A stretch of 35,357 bases of DNA from JARKQH01 sp964631605 (lineage in GTDB: Bacteria; Verrucomicrobiota; Verrucomicrobiia; Limisphaerales; UBA8199). A program made the position numbers and the translations under genes. Below are positions 17,516 to 26,306 of the stretch, one piece after another. The notes under the pieces are model-generated. The model was given only the letters and a program-made list of their open reading frames with translations, did not search any database and was not told the origin of the DNA. The DNA lies in the NCBI GenBank assembly GCA_964631605.1, contig CAZVYG010000055.1, positions 1 through 35,357 on the forward strand, given 5' to 3'. The number at the start of each line of letters is the position of its first letter. Within the stretch, counting starts at the first letter, position 1.

Positions 17516-18729
17516 GCGGCACCCCCGACTTGCATTTCAGGCTTCGGATTGGCCCCGGGCCGGCGGTCGGCCGGGGGGGCTGAAACCGCCGGGGCCTGCC
17601 CCGGCGCCAACTCAGACGCCGCTCCCCCTGTCAGCCGCGCCAGCATTTGCGCGGCGATTTGGTCGGCGGCATGCGGACAATGCCGGCGGGCCAGGGCCTG
17701 CTGCATCTGCTCGCGCACGGAGGTCTGCTCGACCAGTTCCTCGAGGGCGCGCAGCAGGATCTCCGGAGTAAGGGTGGCCTGGGGCAACAGCCGCGCGGCA
17801 CCGCCCGCGGCAAAGGCGCGGGCATTGTGGAACTGATGGTCATCGGCCGCCGCCGGGTAGGGAATCAACAGGGCGGGCACGCGCATTGCCGCCAGCTCGG
17901 CGAGGGAAGAGCCGCCCGCGCGAGAAACCGCGGCCGTTGCCGCCCCGAGGGCCTGGTCCATGCGTTCGAGAAACGGAACCACCACCGCCGCAAGACCCGC
18001 CTCGGCGTAGGCGCGTTTGACCAACGGGAAATCGGCGGCGCCGGTGAGGTGGAGCCATTGCCATTGGCGCGCCGGCCCGGCGAGCAACGGCAGAAATTTG
18101 GTCACCAGATGATTGATGGCCGAGGCTCCCTGGCTACCCCCCATGATGAGCAGCGTTGGCCGCGCCGGATTCAGCCCGAGGGCCGCCCGGCACGCCGCAG
18201 CCGATTGGGCCTGAAATTCCGCCCGCACCGGCGTCCCGGTCACCGTCACCCGCCGACACCGCAAGCGTTCCGCCGTTTCGGGGAACCCGGCAAAGGCTTC
18301 GTCCACCCACCGCGCCAGCCACCGGTTGGCCCGTCCCGGAATGGTGTTGGACTCGTGGAGAAAAGTGCGCGCCCCCTGCCGCCGGGCCGCCAACAGGGGC
18401 GGTGCGCTGGTAAAGCCCCCCATTGCCAGCGCGGCGGCGGGGGGCGCCGCGCGGTAAAGCGATTGCGCGGCCAGATAGGACTTGATGAAGCCGCGCAGAA
18501 ACGCCCATCGTCGCCCACGCTCGAGCCCAACCGCCGGCAGCACACTGACCGGAATCGGGCCGGCGGTTTTTGCCGCTTCGCGGTCCACTTCCTTTGGCGA
18601 GACCAGCAACCGAACCTCGCAGCCGCGCGCGACAAGCTCGCGCGCCACAGCCAAGCCGGGAAAAAGGTGTCCGCCCGTTCCCCCACAGGCGATCACGAAG
18701 CGAAAACTGCCAGGGCGGGTGGCACTCAT
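17512..18729 (-). CDS. murG: lipid II GlcNAc transferase MurG
   Basis: A 405-residue GT-B glycosyltransferase that adds GlcNAc to lipid I on the inner face of the membrane. The N-terminal GGTGGHLFPGLAVA loop, MGGFTSAPP, HESNTIPGRANR and the C-domain IMGGSQGASAIN, VSRAGGSSLAELA and PYPAAADDHQFHNA motifs are all present. The last 40 or so residues (from about 365) form a Pro/Ala-rich tail not needed by the family, right where murC would be expected next. Its start overlaps the ftsW stop by four bases. Confidence 0.95.
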   Translation of the reverse strand: MSATRPGSFRFVIACGGTGGHLFPGLAVARELVARGCEVRLLVSPKEVDREAAKTAGPIPVSVLPAVGLERGRRWAFLRGFIKSYLAAQSLYRAAPPAAALAMGGFTSAPPLLAARRQGARTFLHESNTIPGRANRWLARWVDEAFAGFPETAERLRCRRVTVTGTPVRAEFQAQSAAACRAALGLNPARPTLLIMGGSQGASAINHLVTKFLPLLAGPARQWQWLHLTGAADFPLVKRAYAEAGLAAVVVPFLERMDQALGAATAAVSRAGGSSLAELAAMRVPALLIPYPAAADDHQFHNARAFAAGGAARLLPQATLTPEILLRALEELVEQTSVREQMQQALARRHCPHAADQIAAQMLARLTGGAASELAPGQAPAVSAPPADRRPGANPKPEMQVGGAA

Positions 18730-19898
18730 GAGACAGCCTTGTCCGGTTGAGGCACCTCGCGGGGAGCGCGGAAGGGATTGTCATCCCGGCCTTCGGTCAG
18801 CCTCGTCCGAATGCGCGTGATTTCCTCGGGGGCGCGCGCGCGGCGCGCAATGCTCAGCAGCAGGCCAACGCCAAGGAGCATGATGACGAGATTGGAGCCG
18901 CCGTAGCTGATGAAAGGCAGAGGCAAACCTTTGTTGGGCAGCGCACTGGTCACCACTCCGATGTTGATGAAAGCCTGCAGGCCGACCAGGAAGGAAATTC
19001 CCGAACCGAGCAACAAACCAAAGGTATCGGACGAACTCCAGGCGATGTAAACGCCGCAAATGACGATTGCAATAAATGCCGCCACCACCAGCAACGTCGC
19101 AACCAACCCCAACTCCTCGCCGATAATCGAAAAGATAAAGTCCGTATGGTGCTCCGGCACAAAGCCCAGCTTCTGGCGGCCATTGCCCAGCCCCAAACCG
19201 GTCCATCCGCCCGCCCCCAGCGCGATCATGGCCTGATAGGCCTGATAACCGGCGCCGGTCTTGTTGTCTTCCAGGTAAATCCAGCTCAGGATGCGTTTCA
19301 GTCGCATTGGGTCATGGAGGATGGACACCGCCAGCCCCGCCACCCCCACGACGGCGGGCGGCACAAAATGATGCCAGCGGGCGCCGGCGATCAACAACAT
19401 CAATCCGCTCAACGCGGCCAGCAGGATGGTCGTGCCCCGGTCCGGCTCGACAAAAATCAGCCCCAGCACCACAGCAACCACCGCCCCCGGAATGACCACG
19501 CCCCGTTTCCAGTCCGACATCTGTCGTTGAAAGCGCTCGCCATACCACGCGAGGGCAATCACCATGGCCAGTTTGGCGAATTCCGAAGGCTGAAAACGAA
19601 TGCCGCTGAAACTGAACCACCGCCGGGCGCCGTTGATTTTGGTGCCGATCCCCGGCGCCAGCACCAGGCCCAGGAGCAGAATCGCAACCATCAAGAGCGG
19701 CAGCGCCAGCTTTTTCAGCAACCGGTAGTCCATCGAGGCGGCGGCCACACAGCACGCGAGGCCCAGAGCGCCCCAAACCAGTTGCATCAGCAGGTAGCGC
19801 GCCCCCACCTGCACCATGCTCGAACTGTAGAGCATCACCCACCCCAGCGCCAACAGGGCGGCAACGCAAAACACCAGCATGGTGACAGCCAGTTTCAC
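18726..19898 (-). CDS. ftsW: SEDS glycosyltransferase FtsW
   Basis: A 390-residue polytopic membrane protein of the SEDS family, the septal peptidoglycan polymerase that works with FtsI. About ten membrane helices are visible. Family motifs are GARRWFSFSGIRFQPSEFAK, the loop FVEPDRGTT with a conserved Asp, GLGLGNGRQKLGFVPEHHTD, FIFSIIGEELG and LPFISYGGSNL. It sits between the LysM gene and murG, its usual place apart from the missing murD. Confidence 0.95.
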   Translation of the reverse strand: MKLAVTMLVFCVAALLALGWVMLYSSSMVQVGARYLLMQLVWGALGLACCVAAASMDYRLLKKLALPLLMVAILLLGLVLAPGIGTKINGARRWFSFSGIRFQPSEFAKLAMVIALAWYGERFQRQMSDWKRGVVIPGAVVAVVLGLIFVEPDRGTTILLAALSGLMLLIAGARWHHFVPPAVVGVAGLAVSILHDPMRLKRILSWIYLEDNKTGAGYQAYQAMIALGAGGWTGLGLGNGRQKLGFVPEHHTDFIFSIIGEELGLVATLLVVAAFIAIVICGVYIAWSSSDTFGLLLGSGISFLVGLQAFINIGVVTSALPNKGLPLPFISYGGSNLVIMLLGVGLLLSIARRARAPEEITRIRTRLTEGRDDNPFRAPREVPQPDKAVS

Positions 19899-19991
19899 CG
19901 CTGCAGCAGTGCTTTGGGGTGTGCCTGGCTAAGGATTCGGAAGCGGGGCGCCGCCCCCAGAAGCCGGCTCGGCCGCGGCCTACACCCGTAA

Positions 19992-20657
19992 CTAAACCTT
20001 TTGCCCCACCACAAAGCCGTCCGGCGAGAGGTTGTTGGCCGAGCGAATCGCGCGCACCGTGGTGCCGAATCGGCTCGCAATGCTTGAAAGGGTATCGCCC
20101 GATTTCACCGTATAGACCTGCGAGCCGTTGGCAGCGGTCGCCGTGGCCCCGCCTTTCGGCTCGGCTGCAGGCGCGGCGCTGGGAGGCGGCACCTGGATTT
20201 TCTGGCCAATCTGGAGCCGGGTCGGCTCGATCCCCGGGTTGGCCTCCTGCAGGGCCCTGACGGTCACCCCGAACTTGGAGGCAATGCTACTCAGCGTATC
20301 CCCCTTGAGCACGCTGTATTCCGTCACCTGCGGCAACGGCTGCACCGGCGTAACGGTGGGCTCGGGCAGCACCGGCGCCACAGGCACAGCGCTGGTGGCT
20401 GAAGACATCGTGTCGGGCACCACGTTGGTCGGTTCCGAAAAGGTCGGCATGACCGGCGCATTGGTGCGATCCGCATCGCTGATGAGCGGCTCGGGTGGGG
20501 GTTCTTCACGGCGGCACCCTTGCATCAACAGGGCCATCAAGCCGATGCCGTGAATTGCGAGCACGAAAAACACGGCGATTTTGACGCGCGCGCGGGATGA
20601 GTTCTTTTGCTCCAGAAGGGAGCCTTGGGGAATCAGTGGATTTTGCGGATTGTTCAT
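19992..20657 (-). CDS. membrane-anchored protein with two LysM domains
   Basis: A 221-residue protein with a short basic cytoplasmic N-terminus, one membrane helix (about 25-47, VKIAVFFVLAIHGIGLMALLM), a Pro/Thr-rich spacer and two LysM domains (about 112-155 and 178-221: YSVLKGDTLSSIASKFGVT and YTVKSGDTLSSIASRFGTT). LysM binds the GlcNAc backbone of peptidoglycan. It sits between mraY and ftsW, where murD normally is. A role tying the divisome to the wall, or recruiting a hydrolase, is inference. The protein ends within or immediately after the second LysM (GQKV), with no catalytic domain. Confidence 0.85.
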   Translation of the reverse strand: MNNPQNPLIPQGSLLEQKNSSRARVKIAVFFVLAIHGIGLMALLMQGCRREEPPPEPLISDADRTNAPVMPTFSEPTNVVPDTMSSATSAVPVAPVLPEPTVTPVQPLPQVTEYSVLKGDTLSSIASKFGVTVRALQEANPGIEPTRLQIGQKIQVPPPSAAPAAEPKGGATATAANGSQVYTVKSGDTLSSIASRFGTTVRAIRSANNLSPDGFVVGQKV

Positions 20658-20999
20658 TTTGGCGCTGTGGTTTTAAACGTTCACTTTTTCGATTTCGTCA
20701 CATTCTATTGATCCCTGGGTGACGACCTGATCGCATCCAGGAATCTGGCAAACCTGTCATTCATATAGGGGTGAGCCGGTGGCACACCCCAACTAATTGA
20801 TTCTGCTGCGGGACAAAGTCTTTTGCTGCGTTTGTGGTGGGTTCGATACTGGTTTCGACTCGAATGAGCTAGGAACCGCCGGACACCATCGCCGCAGGTC
20901 GCCTTTTGGGCCGCATCAAGGACTCCTTCTAACAGCGAACGGAAGCGGCTGCAAGGAGTAAAACGACGGTGCGATTTTGCGTTGGGTGGCAACATGGGG
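20658..20999. other. gene-poor low-GC gap in the murD slot
   Basis: This 342-base stretch between the LysM gene and mraY has clearly lower GC than the flanking cluster. On the minus strand it holds a 96-codon frame (20705-20995) whose codon choice is unlike the neighbours and whose product (SSRNQYRTHHKRSKRL in the middle) I cannot place. A hairpin with GGGGTG/CACCCC arms lies at 20768-20790. It resembles a short dispersed repeat or a deletion scar more than a gene. No trace of MurD motifs was found. Confidence 0.4.
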
Positions 21000-22148
21000 T
21001 CAGCGAATTTTCAACGTACTCAAAGCCATGACTGCAAAGAGAACACAGAGGATGTAGAAGCGCATCACCACCTGCGATTCGTACCAGCCTTTCTTCTCAA
21101 AATGATGGTGGATCGGCGCCATCAAGAAAACGCGCCGGCCGGTCCCGTACCGCCAGCGCGTGAAGCGAAACCAGCCGGTCTGAATCATCACCGACAAGGC
21201 TTCGATGACAAATATGCCGCCGGCAATGACCAAAACCACCGGTTGATGAATCGCCACCGCGACAATGCCCAGCGCGCCGCCAATCGGCAGCGAACCGGTG
21301 TCGCCCATGAAAACCTGCGCCGGGTGGCAATTGAACCAAAGAAAGCCCAAGCCCGCCCCAATCAGCGCCGCGCAAAAGACGGTCAACTCGCCCGCGCCGG
21401 GGACGTAGTCAATCTGAAGATAGGCGGCGGTTTTGACGTTGCCGGCCAGGTAGGTCAGCACCACAAACACAAACGAGACAATCACGGTGCAGCCGATGGC
21501 CAGCCCGTCCAATCCATCGGTCAAGTTCACGGCGTTGGAACTGCCGACAATGGTCAGCAGCGTTAAAATCAAGCCCGCCACTGCCGCGTCCTGGAGAATG
21601 GGGTACTTGTAAAAGGGCACCATGACCTGGGTGATGAGCTTGCTGGTCGAGGGCACATACCAGAGGTACAGACCGATAAACAGCGCCAGCAGGCTCTGCA
21701 CCCAGAGCTTGATTGAGGACCGCGCGCCCCCGCCGCTCTGCTGTATGATCTTGGCGTAGTCATCATAGAAGCCCAGTGCCGTCAGCACCACCACCGACAG
21801 CAGGGTAAGCTGCACCAGGGTGTTCCATTGCGCCCAAAGCAAGGTGCTGAAATTCAGGGTGAGGATAATCAAAATGCCGCCCATGGTCGGGGTGCCCTTT
21901 TTGCTCAGAAGGCGGGCGGTCAAACCTCCGCCCTCCTCGGCCTTGTCCCGGTATTCCTGGCCAAACTTAACCTCCTTAAGCCAGATAATGACGCGGGGTC
22001 CCAGCCACCAGCTCAGGCCGAGGGCGGTCATGGCCGCGCCGGCGCTGCGGAAGGTGATGTAGCGGAACAACCGTAGCGCCGACACCTCGTCGGCCCAGGG
22101 CTTGTCCGCCGACCACTCCAGGAAATACTGGGTGAGGTAGTACAACAT
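21000..22148 (-). CDS. mraY: phospho-MurNAc-pentapeptide transferase MraY
   Basis: A 382-residue integral membrane enzyme that makes lipid I from UDP-MurNAc-pentapeptide and undecaprenyl phosphate. About ten helices are visible. Catalytic and family motifs are KKGTPTMGGI, GFYDDYAKI (Asp pair), NAVNLTDGLDGLA, FMGDTGSLPIGG and the histidine cluster APIHHHFEKKGW. The ATG directly abuts the murF stop, so the two are surely co-translated. Confidence 0.97.
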   Translation of the reverse strand: MLYYLTQYFLEWSADKPWADEVSALRLFRYITFRSAGAAMTALGLSWWLGPRVIIWLKEVKFGQEYRDKAEEGGGLTARLLSKKGTPTMGGILIILTLNFSTLLWAQWNTLVQLTLLSVVVLTALGFYDDYAKIIQQSGGGARSSIKLWVQSLLALFIGLYLWYVPSTSKLITQVMVPFYKYPILQDAAVAGLILTLLTIVGSSNAVNLTDGLDGLAIGCTVIVSFVFVVLTYLAGNVKTAAYLQIDYVPGAGELTVFCAALIGAGLGFLWFNCHPAQVFMGDTGSLPIGGALGIVAVAIHQPVVLVIAGGIFVIEALSVMIQTGWFRFTRWRYGTGRRVFLMAPIHHHFEKKGWYESQVVMRFYILCVLFAVMALSTLKIR

Positions 22149-23546
22149 TCAGTTCTTTCGCGCCGCGTCCGGACCGCGGAACAACTGGGTGATTCTCTCC
22201 AGCCGGGTCGCCCGTGATGCTTTGATGAGCAACAGGTCCCCCGGCCGGACGAAGCTCTTGACCGCCGCCCCCGCCGCCTCAACTTCGGCAAATTCGAAAA
22301 CGCGGTTCAGCCCGGCGCCCCGAGCGCCTCGGGCCAGGGCCGCCGCCATCCGCCCCACCGCAAAAAGCTGCCCCACTCCCGCCTCTGCAGCGTAGCGCCC
22401 GACCTCCTCATGCGCCGCTTCGCTGTGAGCCCCCAGTTCACCCATGTCCCCCAGGACCGCCACCCGCCGGCCCCGACACGGAAACTCGCGCAGGGTGCGC
22501 AGCGCGGCCAGCATCGAGTCCGCGTTGGCGTTGTAGGCGTCGTCCAGCACTCGAATGCCGTTTTGCTCCCAAAATTCCAGCCGCATGCGGGCCGGTCTGC
22601 ACTCCGCCAGCCCGCGCTCGATCTCCGCGCGGCTTAATCCCAACTCCGCTCCCAGCGCAATCGCGAAAAGCGCGTTTGCGGCCTGATGCCGTCCGAGCAG
22701 ACCGATGCGATACTCGCCGGCGAAGACCGGATCGGGCGCTTCCACTCGAAAGGTGATGCCCTGGCGGTCAAGCCGCGAGGCGCGCACCCGCCACTCATTT
22801 CCCGGAGCGAACCCGGTCCGAACCACGCGCGCGCGTGTGCGCCCGATGACCGCAGGCGCCCATTCACTGTCTCCGTTGATAAACAGTTTGCCGGTCTCGG
22901 GGAGTAATTCCGCCAGCATGCCCTCTTCCTGCACGACGCCGGCAAGGTCCCCGAAGAACTCCAAATGCTCCCGCCCCAGTGACGTGATGACGCCCAGCGT
23001 GGGCCGGATCATTTGCACCAACGGGGCCAGCTCGCCGGGATGATTGGTCCCCGCCTCGAGAACCGCCGCCTCGTGGGTGGACTCCAGCCGGAGGAGCGTC
23101 AGCGGCACGCCAATATCGTTGTTAAAGCTGGCTTCGCTGCTCACCACCCGCAGGCGCTGCCTCAAGACCGCCGCGATCAAATCCTTCGTGCTGGTCTTGC
23201 CGTTGGAACCGCCGACTGCAACGGTGGGGATTTTGAAACTTTCCCGATATCGGGCGGCCAGTTGGCCCAGCGCCCGCCGCGTATCTTCGACTGCCACCAC
23301 GGCACAGCCGGCCGGCGCCAGCGACACCCGGCTTCGGTTGACCACCACCGCCACCGCCCCCCGCGCGACGGCCTCGGCCACAAACTCGTGCCCGTCAAAC
23401 CGTTCGCCCGCGAGGGCAAAAAAAGCATCGCCCGGACCCACCTGCCGCGAGTCCGTACAGACCCGCTTCACCTCGCCATCCGGCGAGCCGCCCGCCAGCT
23501 CGCCGCCGCAGGCCGAGACAAGAAAAGTTATGGGTCGAACATCCAT
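22149..23546 (-). CDS. murF: UDP-MurNAc-tripeptide--D-Ala-D-Ala ligase MurF
   Basis: A 465-residue Mur ligase that adds D-Ala-D-Ala to the UDP-MurNAc-tripeptide. The N-terminal domain has CTDSRQVGPGDAFFAL. The ATP loop is GGSNGKTST (112-120), followed by ASFNNDIGVPLTLL, EAGTNHPGEL and, in the third domain, DDAYNANADSMLAAL and VLGDMGELG, all diagnostic of MurF rather than MurC, D or E. The ATG at 23546 is chosen over the longer frame because family homology begins there. It is the only Mur ligase left in this cluster. Confidence 0.95.
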   Translation of the reverse strand: MDVRPITFLVSACGGELAGGSPDGEVKRVCTDSRQVGPGDAFFALAGERFDGHEFVAEAVARGAVAVVVNRSRVSLAPAGCAVVAVEDTRRALGQLAARYRESFKIPTVAVGGSNGKTSTKDLIAAVLRQRLRVVSSEASFNNDIGVPLTLLRLESTHEAAVLEAGTNHPGELAPLVQMIRPTLGVITSLGREHLEFFGDLAGVVQEEGMLAELLPETGKLFINGDSEWAPAVIGRTRARVVRTGFAPGNEWRVRASRLDRQGITFRVEAPDPVFAGEYRIGLLGRHQAANALFAIALGAELGLSRAEIERGLAECRPARMRLEFWEQNGIRVLDDAYNANADSMLAALRTLREFPCRGRRVAVLGDMGELGAHSEAAHEEVGRYAAEAGVGQLFAVGRMAAALARGARGAGLNRVFEFAEVEAAGAAVKSFVRPGDLLLIKASRATRLERITQLFRGPDAARKN

Positions 23547-23589
23547 GACCACGCCCTTGCCCCCAGCGCGGGGGCTGATGCAATGTACC

Positions 23590-23805
23590 TTACGCCCTGC
23601 CGCCGCAGGATGCCACTCGCGCGGGCCGGACACCCTCGAGCGCCAGCGCCGCCTGCGGGGCGAGGACTTCCAGGGTTGCGGTCATGACCGCGGCGGTGGC
23701 CGGCCGCGCCAACTTGCCGGGGCGCGCTTTGGGGCGGGCCACCGGCGGCTGATGGCCAGCGGCGGCCACAAAGAGGTGATGGGAAATAAGGGGGGTTGGA
23801 CTCAT
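23590..23805 (-). CDS. 71-aa ORF in the murE slot, unknown
   Basis: An ATG at 23805, eight bases past the ftsI stop, opens a 71-codon frame ending at TAA 23590. Codon third positions are GC-rich like the surrounding genes, which favours real coding. The product is Ala/Pro/Arg-rich (VMTATLEVLAPQAALALEGV in its second half) with no signal peptide, membrane helix or known motif. It occupies the place of murE, but I see none of the Mur ligase motifs, so I do not call it a murE remnant. A chance frame in a deletion scar is the alternative. Confidence 0.35.
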   Translation of the reverse strand: MSPTPLISHHLFVAAAGHQPPVARPKARPGKLARPATAAVMTATLEVLAPQAALALEGVRPARVASCGGRA

Positions 23806-23813
23806 ATATGGGT

Positions 23814-25736
23814 TTAAGGTTTGGTTTGCAGAGATCGTGCGGCGGCGGTTCCCACCGGGCGGTTGTCCAGCGACACCGGCTCGGCCGGAACGGAAAGTTC
23901 GTCACCGCGGTCGGGGCGGATATTCAGGTAGTTGGCCGCCCGTTCGGCGATTTGGCGGAACACTGGCGCGGGCACCACGCCACCGTAATAGCCGTGGCGG
24001 GAAGGCTCATCGAGGCTGACGGAAATGCAAAGCTCGGGATTGTCGGCGGGAAAGAAGCCAATGAACGAGGAATAGTGCTTGTCCCGGACGTACACGCCGT
24101 TGACCACCTTCTGGGCGGTGCCGGTCTTGCCGGCGACGGTGTAGTGCTCGAGCGCGGCCTTCGGCGCCGTGCCGTTGGTCGAGGCCACCAGCTTGAGCGC
24201 CTCAATCATGGTCCGGGCGGCCTCTTCGCTGATCACCTGGCGCACGCGCTGGGGCGAATAACGCGCCACCACGTGGTGGTCCGCGTCCTCGAGCCGGTCC
24301 ACCAACATCGGCCGCATGAGCCAGCCCCCATTGGCAATCGCGGCAATCGCCATGGTCATTTGCAGTTGGGTCACCGCCAGCCCGTGGCCCATTGGAAGCT
24401 GCGCAATCGTCACCTTGCTCCACTGGTTCACCGGGTGAACAATGCCTCCCACCTCGCCCGGGAGCGGGATGCCGCTGCGAACGCCGAAGCCAAAGCCGAG
24501 GATGTAATCATAAACCCGCTGTTCGCCCATCCGAATCCCGATTTTGGCGGCGCCGATGTTTGATGACTTTGCGATGATGTTGGCCACCGACAACAAACCG
24601 TAGGAGTCGTGATCATGCAGCGCCCGGCCGCCGTAATAGAACCGCCCGTGCTCGCAGTCAAAAACATCGGTCAGGCGCACCACGCCGTCATTCAGCGCGC
24701 CGGAGACAACCACCGCCTTGAAGGTGGAGCCGGGCTCGGCGATATCCGTGATCACGCGGTTGCGCCGCGCGTCGGCGGGAGCGTTGCCCGGTTGGTTGGG
24801 GTCGAAGGTCGGCAGCGTGGCCATTGCCAGAATCTCACCGGTGCGGGGACGAATCACGAGGCTGGAAACGCTCACCGGCGCATGCTTTTCCATCGCCTCC
24901 GCCAGCGCCGATTCCACGATATGCTGAATGACCGAATCCAAGGTGAGCACCACGTTCAGCCCGTCGCGCGGCTCGACATCCTGGTCGCGGAACGACACGA
25001 TCTCGCGCCGCTGGCGGTCGGCTTCGGTCAAGCGCCACCCGCGCACCCCGCTCAGCTTGCTGTTCATGGTCAACTCGAGGCCGTCCTTGCCCGAGGTCTC
25101 GAGGATGCGCGAGCCGTTCAATTCCCGCTCACTCATCCCCACGTACCCCAGCACATGCGCCGCCAGCGACTGGCCCGGATAGATGCGCATCTGGTCATCC
25201 AGTGGGTCCGTGAAAATGGCTTTTTCGCGCAGGTTCCGGTAGAACTGGCGCTGCGCCCGGGTTAAACCGCTCTCGTTCACGCTGAGCGACAAGGATTTCA
25301 TCGCCGCCTGGACCTTCTCCCAAGTCTCCGCGGACACCTTGCGCTTGAGGACGACGTATCGGTTGGTCACCAGCGCCCCCTTTTCATTTTGACGCGCCTG
25401 CGGCATAAGCCGTTGGGCCACCTCGGCCTCGTTGAGGCCGAGCACGGGCGCCACCGCCCGGGCGACTTCGGGCTGATGCGAACCGATCAGCAGCGGGTCG
25501 GCGCAGACCGTCTTGACAAAAACGCTGGTGGCCAGAAGGTTGCCTTTGCGATCGAGAATATCGCCCCGGCGGGGCTCCATCAGCACGCGGATCTGCGTGT
25601 TCTCCAGCGCTTTGGTCTTGAGTTCCTCATGGCGGAAGACCTGCAAGTCCACCAGTCGGAATCCCAGCCCGGCAAACGCCAGGACGATCGCAACCAGCGC
25701 CAGAAGCAGCCTTCGAAATTGCAGTTGCTTTGCCAT
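23814..25736 (-). CDS. ftsI: septal transpeptidase FtsI (PBP, class B)
   Basis: A class B penicillin-binding protein of about 640 residues. One N-terminal membrane helix (LLLALVAIVLAFAGLGFRLV, about 9-29) is followed by the dimerisation domain (RRGDILDRKGNLLA). The transpeptidase domain has the active serine S337 in SxxK (STFK, 337-340), SSN at 391-393 and KTGT starting at K537. It cross-links septal peptidoglycan together with FtsW. The ATG at 25736 is preferred because a GGGG-type site lies just upstream and the helix then begins at the family position; the frame is open from 25787. No C-terminal PASTA domains are present. Confidence 0.95.
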   Translation of the reverse strand: MAKQLQFRRLLLALVAIVLAFAGLGFRLVDLQVFRHEELKTKALENTQIRVLMEPRRGDILDRKGNLLATSVFVKTVCADPLLIGSHQPEVARAVAPVLGLNEAEVAQRLMPQARQNEKGALVTNRYVVLKRKVSAETWEKVQAAMKSLSLSVNESGLTRAQRQFYRNLREKAIFTDPLDDQMRIYPGQSLAAHVLGYVGMSERELNGSRILETSGKDGLELTMNSKLSGVRGWRLTEADRQRREIVSFRDQDVEPRDGLNVVLTLDSVIQHIVESALAEAMEKHAPVSVSSLVIRPRTGEILAMATLPTFDPNQPGNAPADARRNRVITDIAEPGSTFKAVVVSGALNDGVVRLTDVFDCEHGRFYYGGRALHDHDSYGLLSVANIIAKSSNIGAAKIGIRMGEQRVYDYILGFGFGVRSGIPLPGEVGGIVHPVNQWSKVTIAQLPMGHGLAVTQLQMTMAIAAIANGGWLMRPMLVDRLEDADHHVVARYSPQRVRQVISEEAARTMIEALKLVASTNGTAPKAALEHYTVAGKTGTAQKVVNGVYVRDKHYSSFIGFFPADNPELCISVSLDEPSRHGYYGGVVPAPVFRQIAERAANYLNIRPDRGDELSVPAEPVSLDNRPVGTAAARSLQTKP

Positions 25737-25775
25737 AGGCCCCAATCCCAAAAATTCACCGGCCGCCCGCAGCGC

Positions 25776-25911
25776 CCGGTTCCTCATCCGACGACGTCGC
25801 GGGCGGCGGCAAAATCTGTGTTAAAGTTTTTCTTTCATTCACTTCGTCTTTGCCGTCCGCTCGCGAGCGACCGGTTCCTCACCCGACCGCATCGCGAGCG
25901 GCGGCAAAATC
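25776..25911. repeat. two 41-bp direct repeats in the ftsL-ftsI spacer
   Basis: Positions 25776-25816 and 25871-25911 match at 36 of 41 bases, both starting CCGGTTCCTCA and ending GCGGCAAAATC, with a 95-base offset. A perfect 12-bp palindrome CGCTCGCGAGCG (25858-25869) precedes the second copy. The 179-base spacer is the widest in this part of an otherwise tightly packed operon. It may be a short interspersed element, an internal promoter region or an mRNA-processing site; the sequence does not decide. Confidence 0.55.
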
Positions 25912-25915
25912 ATTT

Positions 25916-26299
25916 TCAAGGCGCCGACCGCGGCCCGTTGCCGGTGGCGGCCAGCTCATTGCCCGGCCGCGCCGCCGGCCATTCCGCCGGCGGTTCGGGA
26001 AGGCGCCAGACCTGCTGGAGGTTCGGCGGCGCCAAGTCCAGTTTCAGTTCCCGAATGCGCATCTCCAGCACCTGGGGCGAGCGCAAGGTCGCCAGGTGGC
26101 GGCGTTGCTTTTCATTCAACTCCACCAACGCCTCCAGTTGCTGTTCCTTTTGCTTGATCTGCCGCCCCAGGCGGCTGATCTGCTCCTTCTGCCACACATA
26201 ACCCACCCCCGCTCCCCCAATGAGCAGGCAGAGCAAAAAGGCCTTCAGCGCCGGTCCAAACCGGATCGCCGCGGACCTGTATTTTCGGTTTCGCGCCAT
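25916..26299 (-). CDS. ftsL: cell division protein FtsL-like
   Basis: A 127-residue protein with a basic cytoplasmic tip, one membrane helix (about 16-36, ALKAFLLCLLIGGAGVGYVW) and a coiled coil (about 37-90, EQISRLGRQIKQKEQQLEALVELNEKQ and on) typical of FtsL/DivIC. A Pro-rich tail ends it. Sequence identity in this family is always low, so the call rests on topology, size and position between rsmH and ftsI. It starts seven bases after the rsmH stop. Confidence 0.82.
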   Translation of the reverse strand: MARNRKYRSAAIRFGPALKAFLLCLLIGGAGVGYVWQKEQISRLGRQIKQKEQQLEALVELNEKQRRHLATLRSPQVLEMRIRELKLDLAPPNLQQVWRLPEPPAEWPAARPGNELAATGNGPRSAP

Positions 26300-26306
26300 C
26301 TGAACT

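Noticed and set aside
23590..23805. Small ORF considered as a remnant of murE
   Set aside because: No GTNGKT loop, DNPR or other Mur ligase motif is visible in any frame of the gap, so only its position suggests murE.
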